A stretch of 64,000 nt of DNA from Chelydra serpentina (GCA_037349315.1 JBAIAC010000006.1:55920501-55984500); one strand, 5' to 3'; shown: positions 41,079 through 52,806, counted from the first letter of the stretch. A program made the numbers and translations. Notes: generated from the sequence alone by a model not told the origin.

Positions 41079-41425
41079 TAGAGGTGGGCAAACTTTTTGG
41101 CCCGAGGAACACATTGGGGTTGTGAAACTGTATGGAGAGCTGGCTAGGGAAGGCTGTGCCTCCCCAAACAGCCTGGCCCCTACCCCCTATCCAACCCCTC
41201 GCTGACCCCTGACTGCCCCCCTCAGAACTCCTGACCCATCCAACCCCCCTGCTCCTTGTGCCCTGACCGCCCCCTCCAGGGACCCTACGCTTCCAACTGC
41301 CCTCCGGGACTCCAACCCCTATCCAACCCTCCCTGCTCCCTGTCCATTCTAACCCCTATCCACATACCCCTGACAGGCCCCCAAGGACTCCCACACCTAT
41401 CCAACCCCCTGTCCCCTGACCGCTT
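41079..41425. mobile_element. Truncated hAT-like MITE with C-rich tandem interior
   Basis: Opens with GAGGTGGGCAAACTTTTTGG, a terminus typical of non-autonomous hAT elements (CAGnGGTGGGCAAACT type). It continues in imperfect repeats of CCCCTATCCAACCCC and CCTGACCGCCCCC. The opposite terminus is absent, so no target duplication can be tested. Confidence 0.65.
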
Positions 41426-42217
41426 CTTATAACTAATGTCTATTTTGACAAGAGTAACACACAAGCAAGCCAGACTGTTTTCCAGCTATGCATTTGTCAG
41501 TGCTCAGTGAGGCCCAGTGAACATGGCATAAGCTGGCATCTGGTTTGCCAGCGTCCGTCACAATATGCGTTCTGAACACATTACATCGCATTTGCTATCC
41601 TCATCCATAGAGTACTCAAAAAGCAGAGTGTGGAAATAGTGGCTGAAGTTTGCCACTAAAATTTCCTAATGAAAGCAGTTGTTGATCTCATAAATAGACA
41701 TCAGCAAATCTTCAAGCAGAATATTGACTAACTGCAGGGAAGCGAAGATTTGTACAAGTATTTGTACAATTTTGATAGCGGGTGGTGGGTTTTTTGTTTT
41801 GGTTTCTGTTTTTTGTTTTTTTAGATTGCTTTGATATTGTATCACAATGAAAATAATAGCTTAAAGAAATATTAAAGAGGAGGTGGTTTCATAGAAAGTG
41901 TGTTAGTAAATGAACTTTCTGGGGAATATAAAATCGATCAAGTCATGACTTGCACAATTATGGCTGCCTCTTTATTACCATATGAAATCAATTGCCTATT
42001 ATCCCCTTGAGTGAAATGTTTGATTTGTCCATAGTTTCATCTTTTTTCATTATTATTATAATACCACCTTGTTAGAAATACTATCCACAGTATATTCTTT
42101 ATACTGAGGTGCTACAATTTCTAATTCAGTAGGGTTGTTTTGGAGAACAAAGATTAATCTTTTGTGACCAAAAATTTTTTGGCTCAGTGTATTCCCTGAA
42201 AAAACGTTCAGTATTGC
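41426..42217. other. No gene recognised
   Basis: AT-rich with a T/G run (TTTTTTGTTTTGGTTTCTG) near 41790-41820. Confidence 0.5.
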
Positions 42218-42225
42218 TGCTAGAT

Positions 42226-42640
42226 CGGGGGTGGCTAACCTGTGGCTCTGGAGCCGCATGCGACTCTTCAGAAGTTAATATGCATCTCCTTGTATAGGCA
42301 CCGACTCCAGGGCTGGAGCTACAGACACCAACTTTCCACTGAGGGGTGCTCACTGCTCAACCCCTGGCTCTTACACGGGCCCTGCCCCCTCTTCCTGCCT
42401 CCTCCCCTAAGCCTGCAGTGCCCTCGCTCCTCCCCCTACCCCTCCCAGAGCCTCCTGCACGCCATGAAACAGCTGACTGGGAGGTGTGTGAGGGAGAGGG
42501 AGGTGCTGATCTGTGGGGCTGCCGGTGGACGGGAGGGGGTGGGAGTTGATGTGGGGGCTGCTGACGTATTACTGTGGCTCTTTGGCAATGTACATTGGTA
42601 AATTCTGGCTCCTTCTCCGGCTCAGCTTGGCCACCCCCTG
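42226..42640. mobile_element. Complete hAT-type MITE with perfect 8-bp TSD
   Basis: CGGGGGTGGCTAACCTGTGG at the left and AGCTTGGCCACCCCCTG at the right form inverted ends. TGCTAGAT flanks both sides exactly (42218-42225 and 42641-42648). Inverted inner blocks include GAGCCGCATGCGACTC. A second terminus-like TATAGGCACCGACTCCAGGG lies inside at 42294, as if one MITE family had captured another. Non-coding; the frames at 42242-42601 and 42357-42806 are by-products. Confidence 0.92.
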
Positions 42641-42648
42641 TGCTAGAT

Positions 42649-43111
42649 AGAGAGTGAGTAATAGACTGAAGAAACTTTGGACGTCCATAGTGGCATAATT
42701 GTTGCCAAGAAATCTCTCTCCACCAGATAGCGAGTGTGAGTAGGTGAGTCAGCGGATTCCAACACTGCTGTCCCATGCAGTTGAACAGGAAATGTTTAGG
42801 TGACAAAAGATAGGGATTACATTATCACTGGAAAATGCTGTAGCAGTGTAGACATTATTGCTCAAATGCATAATTAAACTGTTACCTGGGTGGACAAAGC
42901 CCAGCAGAACATTCTGTTTAACTGTCAAGGGAGCAAATCAGACTTACAGTTATTCAAATAAAACAAAATTACTTGTCTGAGCCCCACAGAGCAGTGCTGT
43001 TGGCATATTCAGCCTTCCTCTATGAAACGTTTGGTTTGGTTTGAACACTTTCTCCTCTGCCACGTTGTGGGACAGGTTGCAGAGCTGCAGTGGCCCTGCT
43101 TGTTTGGGGGA
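42649..43111. other. No gene recognised
   Basis: Anonymous sequence. Confidence 0.5.
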
Positions 43112-43149
43112 AATCCTTAAAGCACGGAGAGGAGAGTGCTTTAAGGATT
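43112..43149. repeat. 14-bp perfect hairpin at a MITE edge
   Basis: AATCCTTAAAGCAC (43112-43125) and GTGCTTTAAGGATT (43136-43149) are exact complements. The right arm straddles the left target duplication and first bases of the element at 43139. Confidence 0.85.
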
Positions 43150-43513
43150 CGCCCTAGGTGAAACTTCCTTGCACCAGCCCTGCACCCTCCCCCCTGCCCC
43201 AGCTAACACCGCCCCACCCGTGGAAGTCAGCCCCCTGCCACGGCAGCTCCCCACCCCCCGTGGCAGCCTCCCCCCCGCCCACGGCGCCTCCCCAGCTCCC
43301 GGATCAGCCACGGAGGCAGGAGGCAGCTACGGGGAGCCACCCATCCAGTTCCCGGCTCAGCTGCGGAGATGGGAGATGGGAGGCAGCTGTGGCCAGCCGC
43401 CTCCCGGCTCAGCTGCAGAGCCGGGAGGCGGGAGGCAGCTGCGGCCAGCCGCCCCCCAAATCCTGGCACCCTAGACAACCGCCTAGGGTTGCCTAGTGGG
43501 CGCGCCAGCTCTG
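43139..43513. mobile_element. GC-rich hAT-type MITE with 8-bp TSD
   Basis: GGAGAGTG flanks both sides (43131-43138 and 43514-43521). The right end GGTTGCCTAGTGGGCGCGCC, then AGCTCTG, is inverted against the left CGCCCTAGGTGAAAC with a small offset. The middle holds repeated GGGAGGCAGCTGNGGCCAGC units. Non-coding. The duplication is somewhat low in complexity, so slightly less certain than the other MITEs. Confidence 0.75.
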
Positions 43514-43521
43514 GGAGAGTG

Positions 43522-44084
43522 TCTGGCTTGGGAGACTTAAGTTTGTAGCTTAGACTTGTTGCAGATCCCTGGCCTGTGACAATCTCATTTTCCCCCATTC
43601 AGTCTCCATTATCGTGCAGAGCATGTGAGAGTAGAAGGCAGAATTGCAGAATAATATGTTCCAAAAAATAGAGCATTTTAAATTGTTTTGCTCCACACAG
43701 TGGGAGGTGTGGAAGGAACACGGAGTCCTTTGACCTTATCAAAGGAATATCTGTGGATAGTGGAAGTAAAGCACACCCAGATGGTAAGTAGAGACAAATC
43801 CCACTGGTTTAAGCTACCCAGAGTGCTTGATTTTTTTTTATTATTATATTATTATTATTATTTTGCAATTAATGACTCTAGTCCCTCCGTTAAAGTGTTG
43901 TTTTCCCATATTTAGCAGTCTAGTTTAACAAGATGCAAATGAACTGCCCCATTGCAAATGAGGTGCCCCAATTGGTACCAAAATGTAATCTTGTAATTAA
44001 ATGCTACGGTGCAAAAACATCTCGAGGAATTAGTTGAGCAGAATAGCTCTTTTGAAAACTTGTGAGTCTCTGAGGTTTTAAATG
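43522..44084. other. No gene recognised; TTA microsatellite
   Basis: A TTATTATTATATTATTATTA microsatellite lies at about 43839-43862. Nothing else recognised. Confidence 0.5.
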
Positions 44085-44600
44085 GGAAGAAGCACCAAGG
44101 GAAATCAGAAAACCTTTGAGAGTTCTTTGTCTCATTAAAAGACAAAGGATAGTACAAGAGGGCTGAAGGTTGCACATGTAGTTCCCATCTGTAAGCAAAA
44201 AAAGCAAGGGCTCTGCCAAACAACTATACAACTGAGCCTGATTTCACTCATCTGGAAGATATTGGAGATGTTGCTGTAGTGCAAGGAATGTATAATTTAA
44301 TAAGGAACAGCCAGCCTGGATTCATCACTGGAAAACCAAGCTCGACAAATTAACTTGAACATTTTGTGTACATTGCTAAATTGATCAGCATGAATGAACG
44401 TCATAATTTATCTGATTTTGTGAAAGTATTTAAAATCCTACTGTGCAATAGATTAATCTGCAGTATGTGCAAGCAGCAGTATATGAAAGCAGGGCAAAAA
44501 TCAGTCAAGTGCAGCAAACATTGATTTAGAGACAAGAAACAGATGGTATAAGATAAAGGAATGGTTCTCTGCTGGGTATTCTTTATTGTTCTTTATGCCT
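44085..44600 (+). pseudogene. Ancient L3/CR1-like RT fragment
   Basis: Despite frame breaks, the plus strand reads NSQPGFITGKPSSTN-like sequence around 44305-44350 (compare [15 protein letters not shown] of CR1) preceded by a decayed RPVSLIS-type block. Strongly diverged, hence old. The 44501-44689 minus frame is a shadow. Confidence 0.6.
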
Positions 44601-44814
44601 CTAGCATGAGGTAAGGGAGTACTTGTGGAGACTTGAACTAGAAAATGTATTATATCAGGAGTATGGATACAGATTCTGTCTAAAATCACGGGCTAGCTCA
44701 TCTCCCTGAGATCCACAAGTAGAGAGGAGTACTTCCATGCGACCTGAGCTAAAAAGAGGCAAATCGTCAACTCCCAGCCCATTCCCTTTTCCAAAACACT
44801 GGGTTGGTTGTTCC

Positions 44815-45797
44815 AGACTGTCCAAGGATTGTGGAAGAAGAGGGGCTATTGCAGGGATTGGTTCTGTTCAATATCTTTACCAATGATTTAGATAATGGCA
44901 TAGAGAGTACACCTATAAAGTTTGTGGATGATACCAAGCTGGGAGGGGTTGCAAGTGCTTTGGAGGATAGGATTAAAATTCAAAATGATCTGGACAAACT
45001 GAAGAAATGGTCTGAAGTAAATAGGATGAAATTCAATATGGACAACTGCAAAGTACTCCACTTAGGAAGGAACAATCAGTTGCACACATACAAAATGGGA
45101 AATGACTGCCTAGGAAGGAGTACTGCAGAAAGGGACCTCGGGGTCATAGTGGATCACAAGCTAAATATGAGTCAACAGCGTAACACTGTTGCAAAAAAAA
45201 GTAAACATTTTGGGATGTATTAGCAGGAGTGTTGTAAGCAAGACACGAGAAGTAATTCTTCTGCTCTACTCCGCGCTGATTAGGCCTCAACTGGAGTATT
45301 GTGTCCAGTTCTGGGCACCACATTTCAGGAAAGATGTGGATAAATTAGAGAAAGTGCAGAGAAGAGCAACAAAAATTATTAAAGGTCTAGAAAACATGTC
45401 CTATGAGGGAAGATTGAAAAAATTGGGTTTAGTCTGGAGAAGAGAAGACTGAGAGGAGACATGATAACAATTTTCAAGTATATAAAAGGTTGTTACAAGA
45501 TAGAGGGAAAAAATTGTTCTTCTTAACCTCTGAGAATAGGAAAAGAAGCAATGGGCTTAAATTGCAGCAAGGGCGTTTTAGGTTGGACATTTGGAAAAAC
45601 TTCCTGTCAGAGTGGTTAAGCATTGGAATAAATTGCCTAGGGAGGTGGGGGAATTTCCATCATTGGGAATTTTTAAGAGCAGGTTGGACAAATACCTGTC
45701 AGGAATGGTCTAGATAATACTTAGTCCTGCCTTGAGTGCAGGGACTGGACTAGATGACCTCTCGAGGTCCCTTCCAGTTCTATGATTCTATGATTGT
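44815..45797 (+). mobile_element. CR1 LINE, 5'-truncated, RT C-terminus plus tail
   Basis: The plus strand begins within the RT just after the SGVPQG block (LLQGLVLFNIFTNDL). It runs through [18 protein letters not shown], where the usual FADD is FVDD, to the C-terminal [15 protein letters not shown] and ends in the tail TTCTATGATTCTATGATTG. A 1-bp insertion in the A-run at about 45192-45200 breaks the frame between the pieces 44804-45223 and 45189-45452; another break follows near 45450. The altered catalytic motif and frameshifts make it inactive. Confidence 0.92.
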
Positions 45798-45920
45798 AGG
45801 GTCAGATGACTTATCTCACTTTCCCCACCCCTTCACCTTTCCTTACGAACATTAATAAGGCTTCAAGCTATATTATCTTTCCTACAGAGTTCCTTCTTCC
45901 AGTGGAACTTGTCTTGGGAG

Positions 45921-46123
45921 CAGGGTCGGCTCTAGCTTTTTTGCTGCCCCAAGTATCAAAAAAAAAAAAAAAAAGTCGCGGCTGGAGCTGCCACTGAAGC
46001 AAAAAACAAAAACCAAAAAACAGCCCTTGAAATGTGCCACCCCAAGAATGGCCGGAATGCTGCCCCTTCACATATGTTGCCCCAAACACCTGCTTCCTTT
46101 GTTGGTGCCTGGAGCCGGCCTTG
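45921..46123. mobile_element. hAT-type MITE with perfect 8-bp TSD
   Basis: CAGGGTCGGCTCTAGCTTTT at the left is inverted against GGTGCCTGGAGCCGGCCTTG at the right. CTTGGGAG flanks both sides exactly (45913-45920 and 46124-46131). A poly-A run of 17 lies inside (about 45958-45974). Non-coding, 203 bp. Confidence 0.92.
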
Positions 46124-46131
46124 CTTGGGAG

Positions 46132-48025
46132 ATAGGAAGGAGGGAAAGTAGTGCCACAGGTATTAGTGGGCAAGAGGTACTAGCCTGGAGTCAAAAGACT
46201 CTGAGGTGAAATCCTGGCTCTGCTGAAGTCAACAGCAAAACTCACTGTTGACTTCAATAGGCCCAGGTTTCCACCACTAGATTGTTTCCAGCTCTGCTCT
46301 TGATTCCCTGTGGGATCTTGAACAATTCACTTAACACCTTCTGTGCCTATGTTACCCCTTCTGTAAATTAGGGGGAAACTACACTTGCCTACTATGACCG
46401 AGTGAAGGAGAGTGACCTGGGAGCCTGCATCTGATCAGTCTGGCACTATTGGCTCCCCCAGAGAGGCCTGATTGGGGAATGAAATGTAATTAGCTTATCA
46501 GGATAGCAACCTGGGTGAGCTATAGGATTAATTAGTCCATCATCTGAGGACTGATTAAAAAAGGGAAGGGAGAGAAGCAGGGAGTTCTCCAGGAAGGGAG
46601 ACATCTACTCCTCTTGAGACCTGGGAAAAGGGCCAAGGGTAGAAGGGATGTTGTAAATAGTACTGCTGCACAAAACTGTAAAAGTATGTAGTGGAGGGAA
46701 CCTAACTGTGAACAGCATGGTGTAGAGATCCAGCCAGTGAAGTCTGAGCATGTTTCTATAGTACAAGAAGGCAATGAGCAAATTATGATCTGCTACAGCT
46801 GCATATACTAGAAAGTCTTTATACCTGTAAATGGCAAGAGCTATGTTAGTGCTAAGTATTGTTTGGTTGGCGGTCAAGGCCATATCAGTTGAGGAAAAAC
46901 ACATATCAGTTGGGCTTCCTCTTAAAGGTGACTGCATTTATAGCATTAACATATATTTATCAGCAACCTTTATTTTTACAAAAGATAAGATTCTATATAT
47001 ACTTGAATAATTCTATATATACTTGAATAATGGGTATGTTTTATTCAACAGGAATAAAATACTGATTTGCAGTGACGATATGCATCACTGTTTCATTCTT
47101 TGAACACAGTCAGAAGGCTTTCCTTGCCAGAGCTTTAAAACTGTCAAATGCTGCCTGATCTTTTGACATCCTGCTGTGATTTAAATTGTGTACTCATTTA
47201 ATCAAGATTATGTTGTATTCAGACAGTAAAAACTGCCCCTGGTAAACAGACCTGTTGCTTTGTGGATTTCAGTCATCTGGATGAATTTTAGCCAAATGCT
47301 AATCTTCCTCTTCTCTCTGGTTTTCTTTTTAATAGACTTGATTTGAAAGACAGCTGGAGTTATTTGGAGCTGACTTTTAAAATGGGCCTGGCTTGTTCTT
47401 TCACACAATTGCTAGGAGGGTGTAAATGTTCATGTTGAATGGTACGTTAGTTTTTTTTAAATACATTTTTTTCCTACTGAGTACTAGCAGAACCCACTTA
47501 TTTATGTACGAGAGATTAGAGAAACACTTTAAACAGTATAATTATTTTAAATGTTCTGGTTAGCCATGGAGTGCTGTGTTTAGGGAGAAGCCCCTGCCAA
47601 AACTCTCCATACAACTCTCTCATCTATATAAAAAACAGTGTAGATCTGATGGCATTAGAGAGCAGTGCAACAACCAGGGAGAAGTGCAAGATGAGGATTC
47701 ATATGCCAGCATTAATACAAAGTTTGGTGTTTTGGAGATGGGGAAACAACCATGCAAGGAACCTTGCCCTTGTAAGGGTAGCCATGCTTGCATGAGCTAA
47801 CCTTGCCCTGCTGCGCCCCAGTTCTACATTTAAACCCAAATGGGGCAGGTAATGAACGGGCAGGGTTATGACTCTGATTTCTGGTTCAAGAACAGGACCA
47901 GTGTGCAGGAGGGAGCGTATTGCACCCCTGAAAAGGTGTAGTGCAGCAGTGAATGCATTTTCCCTGTGCATAGGGAATTTGGAGCAATTGTGCTCCTCGA
48001 GGCAGAAATCCCACATCAGTCATTC
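46132..48025. other. No gene recognised; LTR-like patch near 46390-46650
   Basis: Around 46390-46650 the sequence (GATTAATTAGTCCATCATC, then GATTAAAAAAGGGAAGGGAG) resembles an LTR U3/TATA region in style only. A tandem duplication of AATTCTATATATACTTGAAT-type 21-bp units occurs at about 46989-47030. A hairpin pairing TGAAGTCAACAG with CTGTTGACTTCA lies near 46224-46256. Confidence 0.4.
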
Positions 48026-48027
48026 TA

Positions 48028-48330
48028 AGGGCAGGTCTACGCTACCCGCCAGATCAGCAGGTAGCAATCGATCTCTCGGGGGTCGATTTATCGTGTCTAG
48101 TGTAGACGCGATAAATCGATCCACGAGCACTCTCCCCATCAACTCCAGAACTCCACCGCTGCGAGAGGCGGAAGCGGACTCGATAGGAGAGCTGCAGTGG
48201 TTGACTTGCCGCCATGAGGACACAAGGGAAGTCGACCTAAGATATGTCGACTTCAGCTATGCTATTCCCGTAGCTGAAGTTGCGTATCTTAAGTCAATTC
48301 CCCCCCTCCCTCCCAGTGTAGACCTGGGCC
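48028..48330. mobile_element. TA-flanked MITE
   Basis: AGGGCAGGTCTACGCTAC at the left is inverted against CCAGTGTAGACCTGGGCC at the right. Both sides are bordered by TA (48026-48027 and 48331-48332). Inner inverted blocks centre on TCGATTTATCG and CGATAAATCGA. TA targets suggest Tc1/mariner or Harbinger rather than hAT. Non-coding. Confidence 0.75.
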
Positions 48331-48332
48331 TA

Positions 48333-50210
48333 GAGTGACTGTTCCTATGCACCACCCCTTATTTTGGAATGTGTGCAGGTAGCACAATCTGCTCAAAAGA
48401 TTGGAGTAATTTGGTAACTAAAATCTGTCACACATCTGCCTAAGACCTCAGGTGATCAGTCTGAGATCCCAAGACCATAGGGGTTGGGGGGAGATGCAGG
48501 AACGCACACCACACCATGTGATTGAATTTTAAAGCTTTAATGATACAATGATAAAGTAACAGCAGAGAGTGCTGGAAAATGCTTCCATTTCATTCAGGGG
48601 AAGGAAGAAAGTGTTAGTGCCCCAACAAGCCCCTAACCCACTTTCATACTCAGACACACTGACCCCGGCTGGCCAGGCCCAGGAGTAGGAGAGACAGATA
48701 GAGAGGGGTGGATGGGAGGTTATCCTGTGCACAGGTTGTCCAGAGGTCTGCTGCCAAAAATCTCCGAGTTGCTCCAGCTCTCAGGAGGATTATAAATCCT
48801 GGGCTCCTTCGGGGGGAGGAGGGGGGGGAGGGGTGTTCCACTCAGGGACTTCTGCTTCTGGTGCTCTTTGTGCCAGTCCAAACCACTTTTCTGTAGTCTC
48901 TTTCTCTTTCCCTTTCCCAAAACACCCCGGCTCCAGGGACGCCTGGCTTGGCTCCCCGCTCTTGTCATCTCATCCGTGTTTTCAGACTGCAACCCTGGGC
49001 TTTGTTTTCTTCTTCGCTGGCCTTGTTGTCTTGCAGGTGCAGGTCGGTCTATACCGTTGGATTTTTTTTCTCACGGCTGCTTGGGTAACTTTCAAGCCCC
49101 CGTCTTTCTCGGCTCACAGCCAAACTTGGGCTGTGAGCTGCAACCTTGAGCTGGCTGGAATGTTGAATTAACTCGTTCTTTGCTCTCTTCTTCTTTCCCC
49201 ACCTCTCGTACCCTGTAAAGGAAACTTCCACTCTCCTCTCACACACCTTTGACCCTCCCCAAAATGCTTTGCGAGGCTTGCAACAGCATTAGCAATATAC
49301 TGTGCTGATCTGCCTTCCCAGGGGACTCCCTGAGGGAGGGGGCCATTGGGTTGTGACAGTTTCACAGTGGAACATGAAAATGGAAAATTTGCATAGGTAT
49401 CTGCCACTGGAGTATTCTCATCCACACCCTGACTATGTACTCTTAGATTTCAGTTGCAAGCTTCTTAAATAGCAGTAATTCAGATACATAAACATGCATG
49501 TGTAATCCAAGCCCCCTGTTTCACGTAGAGCAAGACTCTGCTAATCCTGCCATAAATTAGTTTAGACCCTGATCCTACATTTCATTGTGCCTGGCAATCC
49601 ACCTACATCCCCGATCACAGTCCAGGATTGGGCCTCAGACATACTGACAATGCTTCTAATAATATAAGATGCTTAGGTAAGCCTATTTTATAGATCCTAG
49701 TACCTGACTTTTGTTTTTATCTGTGGGTGCTTTTGAAGAGATGTGTGGGTCAGGGGGCACTCAGCCTCCACCAAAACTGGCAATTTTCAGCATATTTATA
49801 CACTTCTTTCGTATTCTAGTTATTGAATATCTGTCTATCATTGGTATCTTCACTATTTTAATAATGATTCGATTGTTATGAACTACATAATTACATTCTC
49901 CTGAATTACAGTATACTAAAATAATTGCAATCACCTAAAAGCTGTCTTCACTATCGTCCCAGTTTAAAGACATTATGTTTCACTGTAGCTTTCTGGATGA
50001 ACTGTCAGCAATCTTATTTACATCTAGGTTCCCTGGTATTATTTTGATGAACCTTAAGGAAAGCTATATTATTCAGTTGCATGTGTCCCATTGTTGACGG
50101 GAGATAATTTTTAAGTCTTCTGAAGCTGGAGAATGAGTTCAGGATGACACAGGCACAGTGAGAAGGATTCAGTTTGCCGTACTCTGGAAACATAGTGCTT
50201 CCAGAGTACT
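48333..50210. other. No gene recognised; LTR-like stretch 48510-49420
   Basis: From about 48510 to 49420 a GC- and CT-rich block (for example CGGGGGGAGGAGGGGGGGAG) looks repeat-derived, possibly an LTR in minus orientation, without definable ends. The remainder is AT-rich and anonymous. Confidence 0.4.
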
Positions 50211-50640
50211 TCAAATGATTCCAGGATCTCTTTCTTGCTGGATAACAGCTAATTTAGGCACCATCATTTTGTATGTATAGTTGGGATTATATTTTGCTAT
50301 GTGCATTACTTTGCATTTAACATTGAATTTCATCTGCCATTTTGTTGCCAAGTCACCCAGTTTTGTGAGACCCCAATGTAATTCTTTGCAGTCTGTTTTG
50401 GACTTAACTATCTTGAATAATTTTGTATCGTCTGCAAACTTTGCCACCTCGCTGTTTACCCCCGTTTGCAGATCATTTATGAATATGTTGAACAGCACTT
50501 GTCCCAGACCAGTACAAGCCCCTTGGGGGACACCACTATTTACCTCTCTCCATTCTGAAAATGGACCATTTATTCCTATCCTTTGTTTCCTATCTTTTAA
50601 CTGGAGTGCCTGGGAATGCTTTCAGGATCATCTAAGGATC
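50211..50640 (-). pseudogene. Diverged CR1-family RT fragment
   Basis: The minus frame 50211-50498 reads [20 protein letters not shown], then FADDTKLFKIVKSK and LATKWQMKFN, the RT catalytic FADD block and following region. Upstream, 50500-50640 continues the SG(V/I)PQG region in degraded form. It is far more diverged than the CR1 at 51128, so it belongs to an older lineage. Confidence 0.82.
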
Positions 50641-51051
50641 CTTTATTTAATTTAATGACAAGCCTTTTGTTATCTTAATCACCCTGCCTCTGTTTATAAG
50701 CAAACTCCCTGCCTCAAGGGCAGAAGTTGTTAACAGAACAGATCTCAGATTCTACAAACCCACTATTTTTTTCCATGGGTGCTTGAGTCCCAGAGTACCC
50801 ACAGTGCCTGTGCCTAGTACAATCTTATTTAAGAAGTATGTAATACCATAGCATTTAGGTTAAGAGTCCTGTGGCACCTTAAATGCATGCTGGTCATCAG
50901 TTACTTTTGCCTCTTCAGTATCCTGTACCGAGTAAAGTTACCAAGTACAACATGCTAAATCAAAAGATTCTTGACTCTGTGTGAAGGGCCCTCCACAGCT
51001 TTTTTGCCAGGGGTGTGGGGAAGGATTGTCCTAGAAACACAGACAAGCCCA
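50641..51051. other. No gene recognised
   Basis: Anonymous; ends at the AT-rich tail of the split SINE. Confidence 0.5.
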
Positions 51052-51127
51052 CTTATAATAATAATAATAGGCATATCTCATAGAACTGGAAGGACCTTGA
51101 AAGATCATTGAGTCCAGTCCCCTGCCT
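51052..51127 (-). mobile_element. Cry-I-like SINE, tail half (split by CR1)
   Basis: On the minus strand the tail reads GGCAGGGGACTGGACTCAAT, then TTCCAGTTCTATGAGATATG and an ATT/TTA-repeat end. It joins the head half at 52668-52806 to make one SINE interrupted by a 1.5-kb CR1. Confidence 0.85.
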
Positions 51128-52667
51128 TAGAATCATAGAATCTCAGGGTTGGAAGGGACCTCAGGAGGCCATCTAGTCCAACCCCCTGCTCAAAGCAGGA
51201 CCAACCCCAACTAGATCATCCCAGACAGGGCTTTGTCAAGCCTGACCTTAAAAACCTCTAAGGAAGGAGATTCCACCACCTCCCTAGGTAACCCATTCCA
51301 GTGCTTCACCACCCTACTAGTGAAAAAGCTTTTCCTAATATCCAATCTGAACCTCCCCCTCTGCAACTTGAGACCATTACTCCTTGTTCTGTCATCTTCT
51401 ACCACTGAGAACAGTCTAGATCCATCCTCTTTGGAACCCCCTTTGAGGTAGTTGAAAGCAGCTATCAAATCCCCCCTCATTCTTCTCTTCTGCAGGCTAA
51501 ACAATCCCAGTTCCCTCAGCCTCTCCTCATAAGTTATGTGCTCCAGCCCCCTAATCATTTTTGTTGCCCTCCGCTGGACTCTTTCCAATTTATCCACATC
51601 CTTCTTGTAGTGTGGGGCCCAAAACTGGACACAGTACTCCAAATGAGGCCTCACCAGTGCCGAATAGAGGGGAATAATCACGTCCCTGGATCTGCTGGAA
51701 ACGCCCCTACTTATACAGGCCAAAATGCCGTTAGCCTTGTTGGCAACAAGGGGACACTGTTGACTCATATTCAGCTTTTCGTCCACTGTAACCCCTAGGT
51801 CCTTTTCTGCAGAACTGCTGCCCAGCCATTCGGTCCCTAGTCTGTAGCAGTGCATGGGATTCTTCCGTCCTAAGTGCAGGACTCTGCACTTGTCCTTGTT
51901 GAACCTCATCAGATTTCTTTTGGCCCAATCCTCTAATTTGTCTAGGTCCCTCTGTATCCTGTCCCCACCCTCCAGCGTATCAACCACTCCTCCCAGTTTA
52001 GTGTCATCTGCAAACTTGCTACGGGTGCAGTCCACACCATCCTCCAGGTCGTTGATGAAGATATTGAACAAAACCGGCCCCAGCACCGACCCTTGGGGCA
52101 CTCCACTTGATACCGGCTGCCAACTAGACATGGAGCCATTGATCACTACCCATTGAGCACGACCATCCAGCCGGTTTTCTATCCACCTTACCGTCCATTC
52201 ATCCAGCCCATACTTCTTTAACTTGCTGGCAAGAACACTGTGGGAGACTGTATCAAAAGCTTTGCTAAAGTCAAGAAATAGCACATCCACTGCTTTCCCC
52301 TCATCCACAGAGCCAGTTATCTCATCATAGAAGGCAATTAGGTTAGTCAGGCATGACTTGCCCTTGGTGAATCCATGCTGACTGTTCCTGATCACTTTCC
52401 CCTCCTTTAAGTGGTTCAGAATTGATTCCTTGAGGACCTGTTCCATGATTTTTCCAGGGACTGAGGTGAGACTGACTGGCCTGTAGTTCCCCGGATCTTC
52501 CTTCTTCCCTTTTTTAAAGATGGGCACTACATTAGCTTTTTTCCAGTCATCCGGGACCTCCCCCGATTGCCATGATTTGTCAAAGATAATGGCCAATGGC
52601 TCTGCAATCACATCAGCCAACTTCTTTAGCACCCTCGGATGCAGTGCATCCGGCCCCATGGACTTGT
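51128..52667 (-). mobile_element. CR1 LINE, 5'-truncated, inserted in a SINE
   Basis: 3' end GAATCATAGAATCTCAGGG (plus-strand view), 5' truncation just upstream of the [14 protein letters not shown] block near 52667. The only CR1 copy here with an unbroken frame across all it retains, so it is probably among the youngest. Its tail is nearly identical to the tail of the SINE at 56968-57147. Confidence 0.93.
51211..52659 (-). CDS. CR1 reverse transcriptase, partial but open (482 aa)
   Basis: Covers the RT and C-terminal region of CR1 ORF2; the endonuclease is lost through 5' truncation. Motifs: [17 protein letters not shown] (59-75), [14 protein letters not shown] with catalytic D130, [11 protein letters not shown] (185-195), [10 protein letters not shown] with the Asp pair D218-D219, and a conserved C-terminus ([15 protein letters not shown], then [19 protein letters not shown]). 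The first Met is internal to the family protein, so this is not a natural start. Without promoter and endonuclease the copy cannot mobilise itself. No internal stop over 482 codons suggests recent insertion. Confidence 0.9.
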   Translation of the reverse strand: MGPDALHPRVLKKLADVIAEPLAIIFDKSWQSGEVPDDWKKANVVPIFKKGKKEDPGNYRPVSLTSVPGKIMEQVLKESILNHLKEGKVIRNSQHGFTKGKSCLTNLIAFYDEITGSVDEGKAVDVLFLDFSKAFDTVSHSVLASKLKKYGLDEWTVRWIENRLDGRAQWVVINGSMSSWQPVSSGVPQGSVLGPVLFNIFINDLEDGVDCTRSKFADDTKLGGVVDTLEGGDRIQRDLDKLEDWAKRNLMRFNKDKCRVLHLGRKNPMHCYRLGTEWLGSSSAEKDLGVTVDEKLNMSQQCPLVANKANGILACISRGVSSRSRDVIIPLYSALVRPHLEYCVQFWAPHYKKDVDKLERVQRRATKMIRGLEHITYEERLRELGLFSLQKRRMRGDLIAAFNYLKGGSKEDGSRLFSVVEDDRTRSNGLKLQRGRFRLDIRKSFFTSRVVKHWNGLPREVVESPSLEVFKVRLDKALSGMI

Positions 52668-52806
52668 GTTCACTAGCATGACCAAGTACTGTCCCTGACA
52701 GATTTTTGCCCCAGATCCCTAAATGGCCCCCTCAAGGATTGAACTCACAACCCTGGGTTTAGCAGGCCAATGCTCAAACCACTGAGCTATCTCAATCCCC
52801 CCTCCC
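52668..52806 (-). mobile_element. Cry-I-like SINE, tRNA-derived head half
   Basis: Read on minus: GATAGCTCAGTGGTTTGAGC (A box) and GGTTGTGAGTTCAATCCTTG (B box), the internal pol III promoter of a tRNA-derived SINE, followed by GGGGCAAAAATCTGTCAGGG and CTTGGTCATGCTAGTG. Almost the same head as the plus-strand SINE at 56968. It continues at 51127 after the CR1. Confidence 0.88.
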
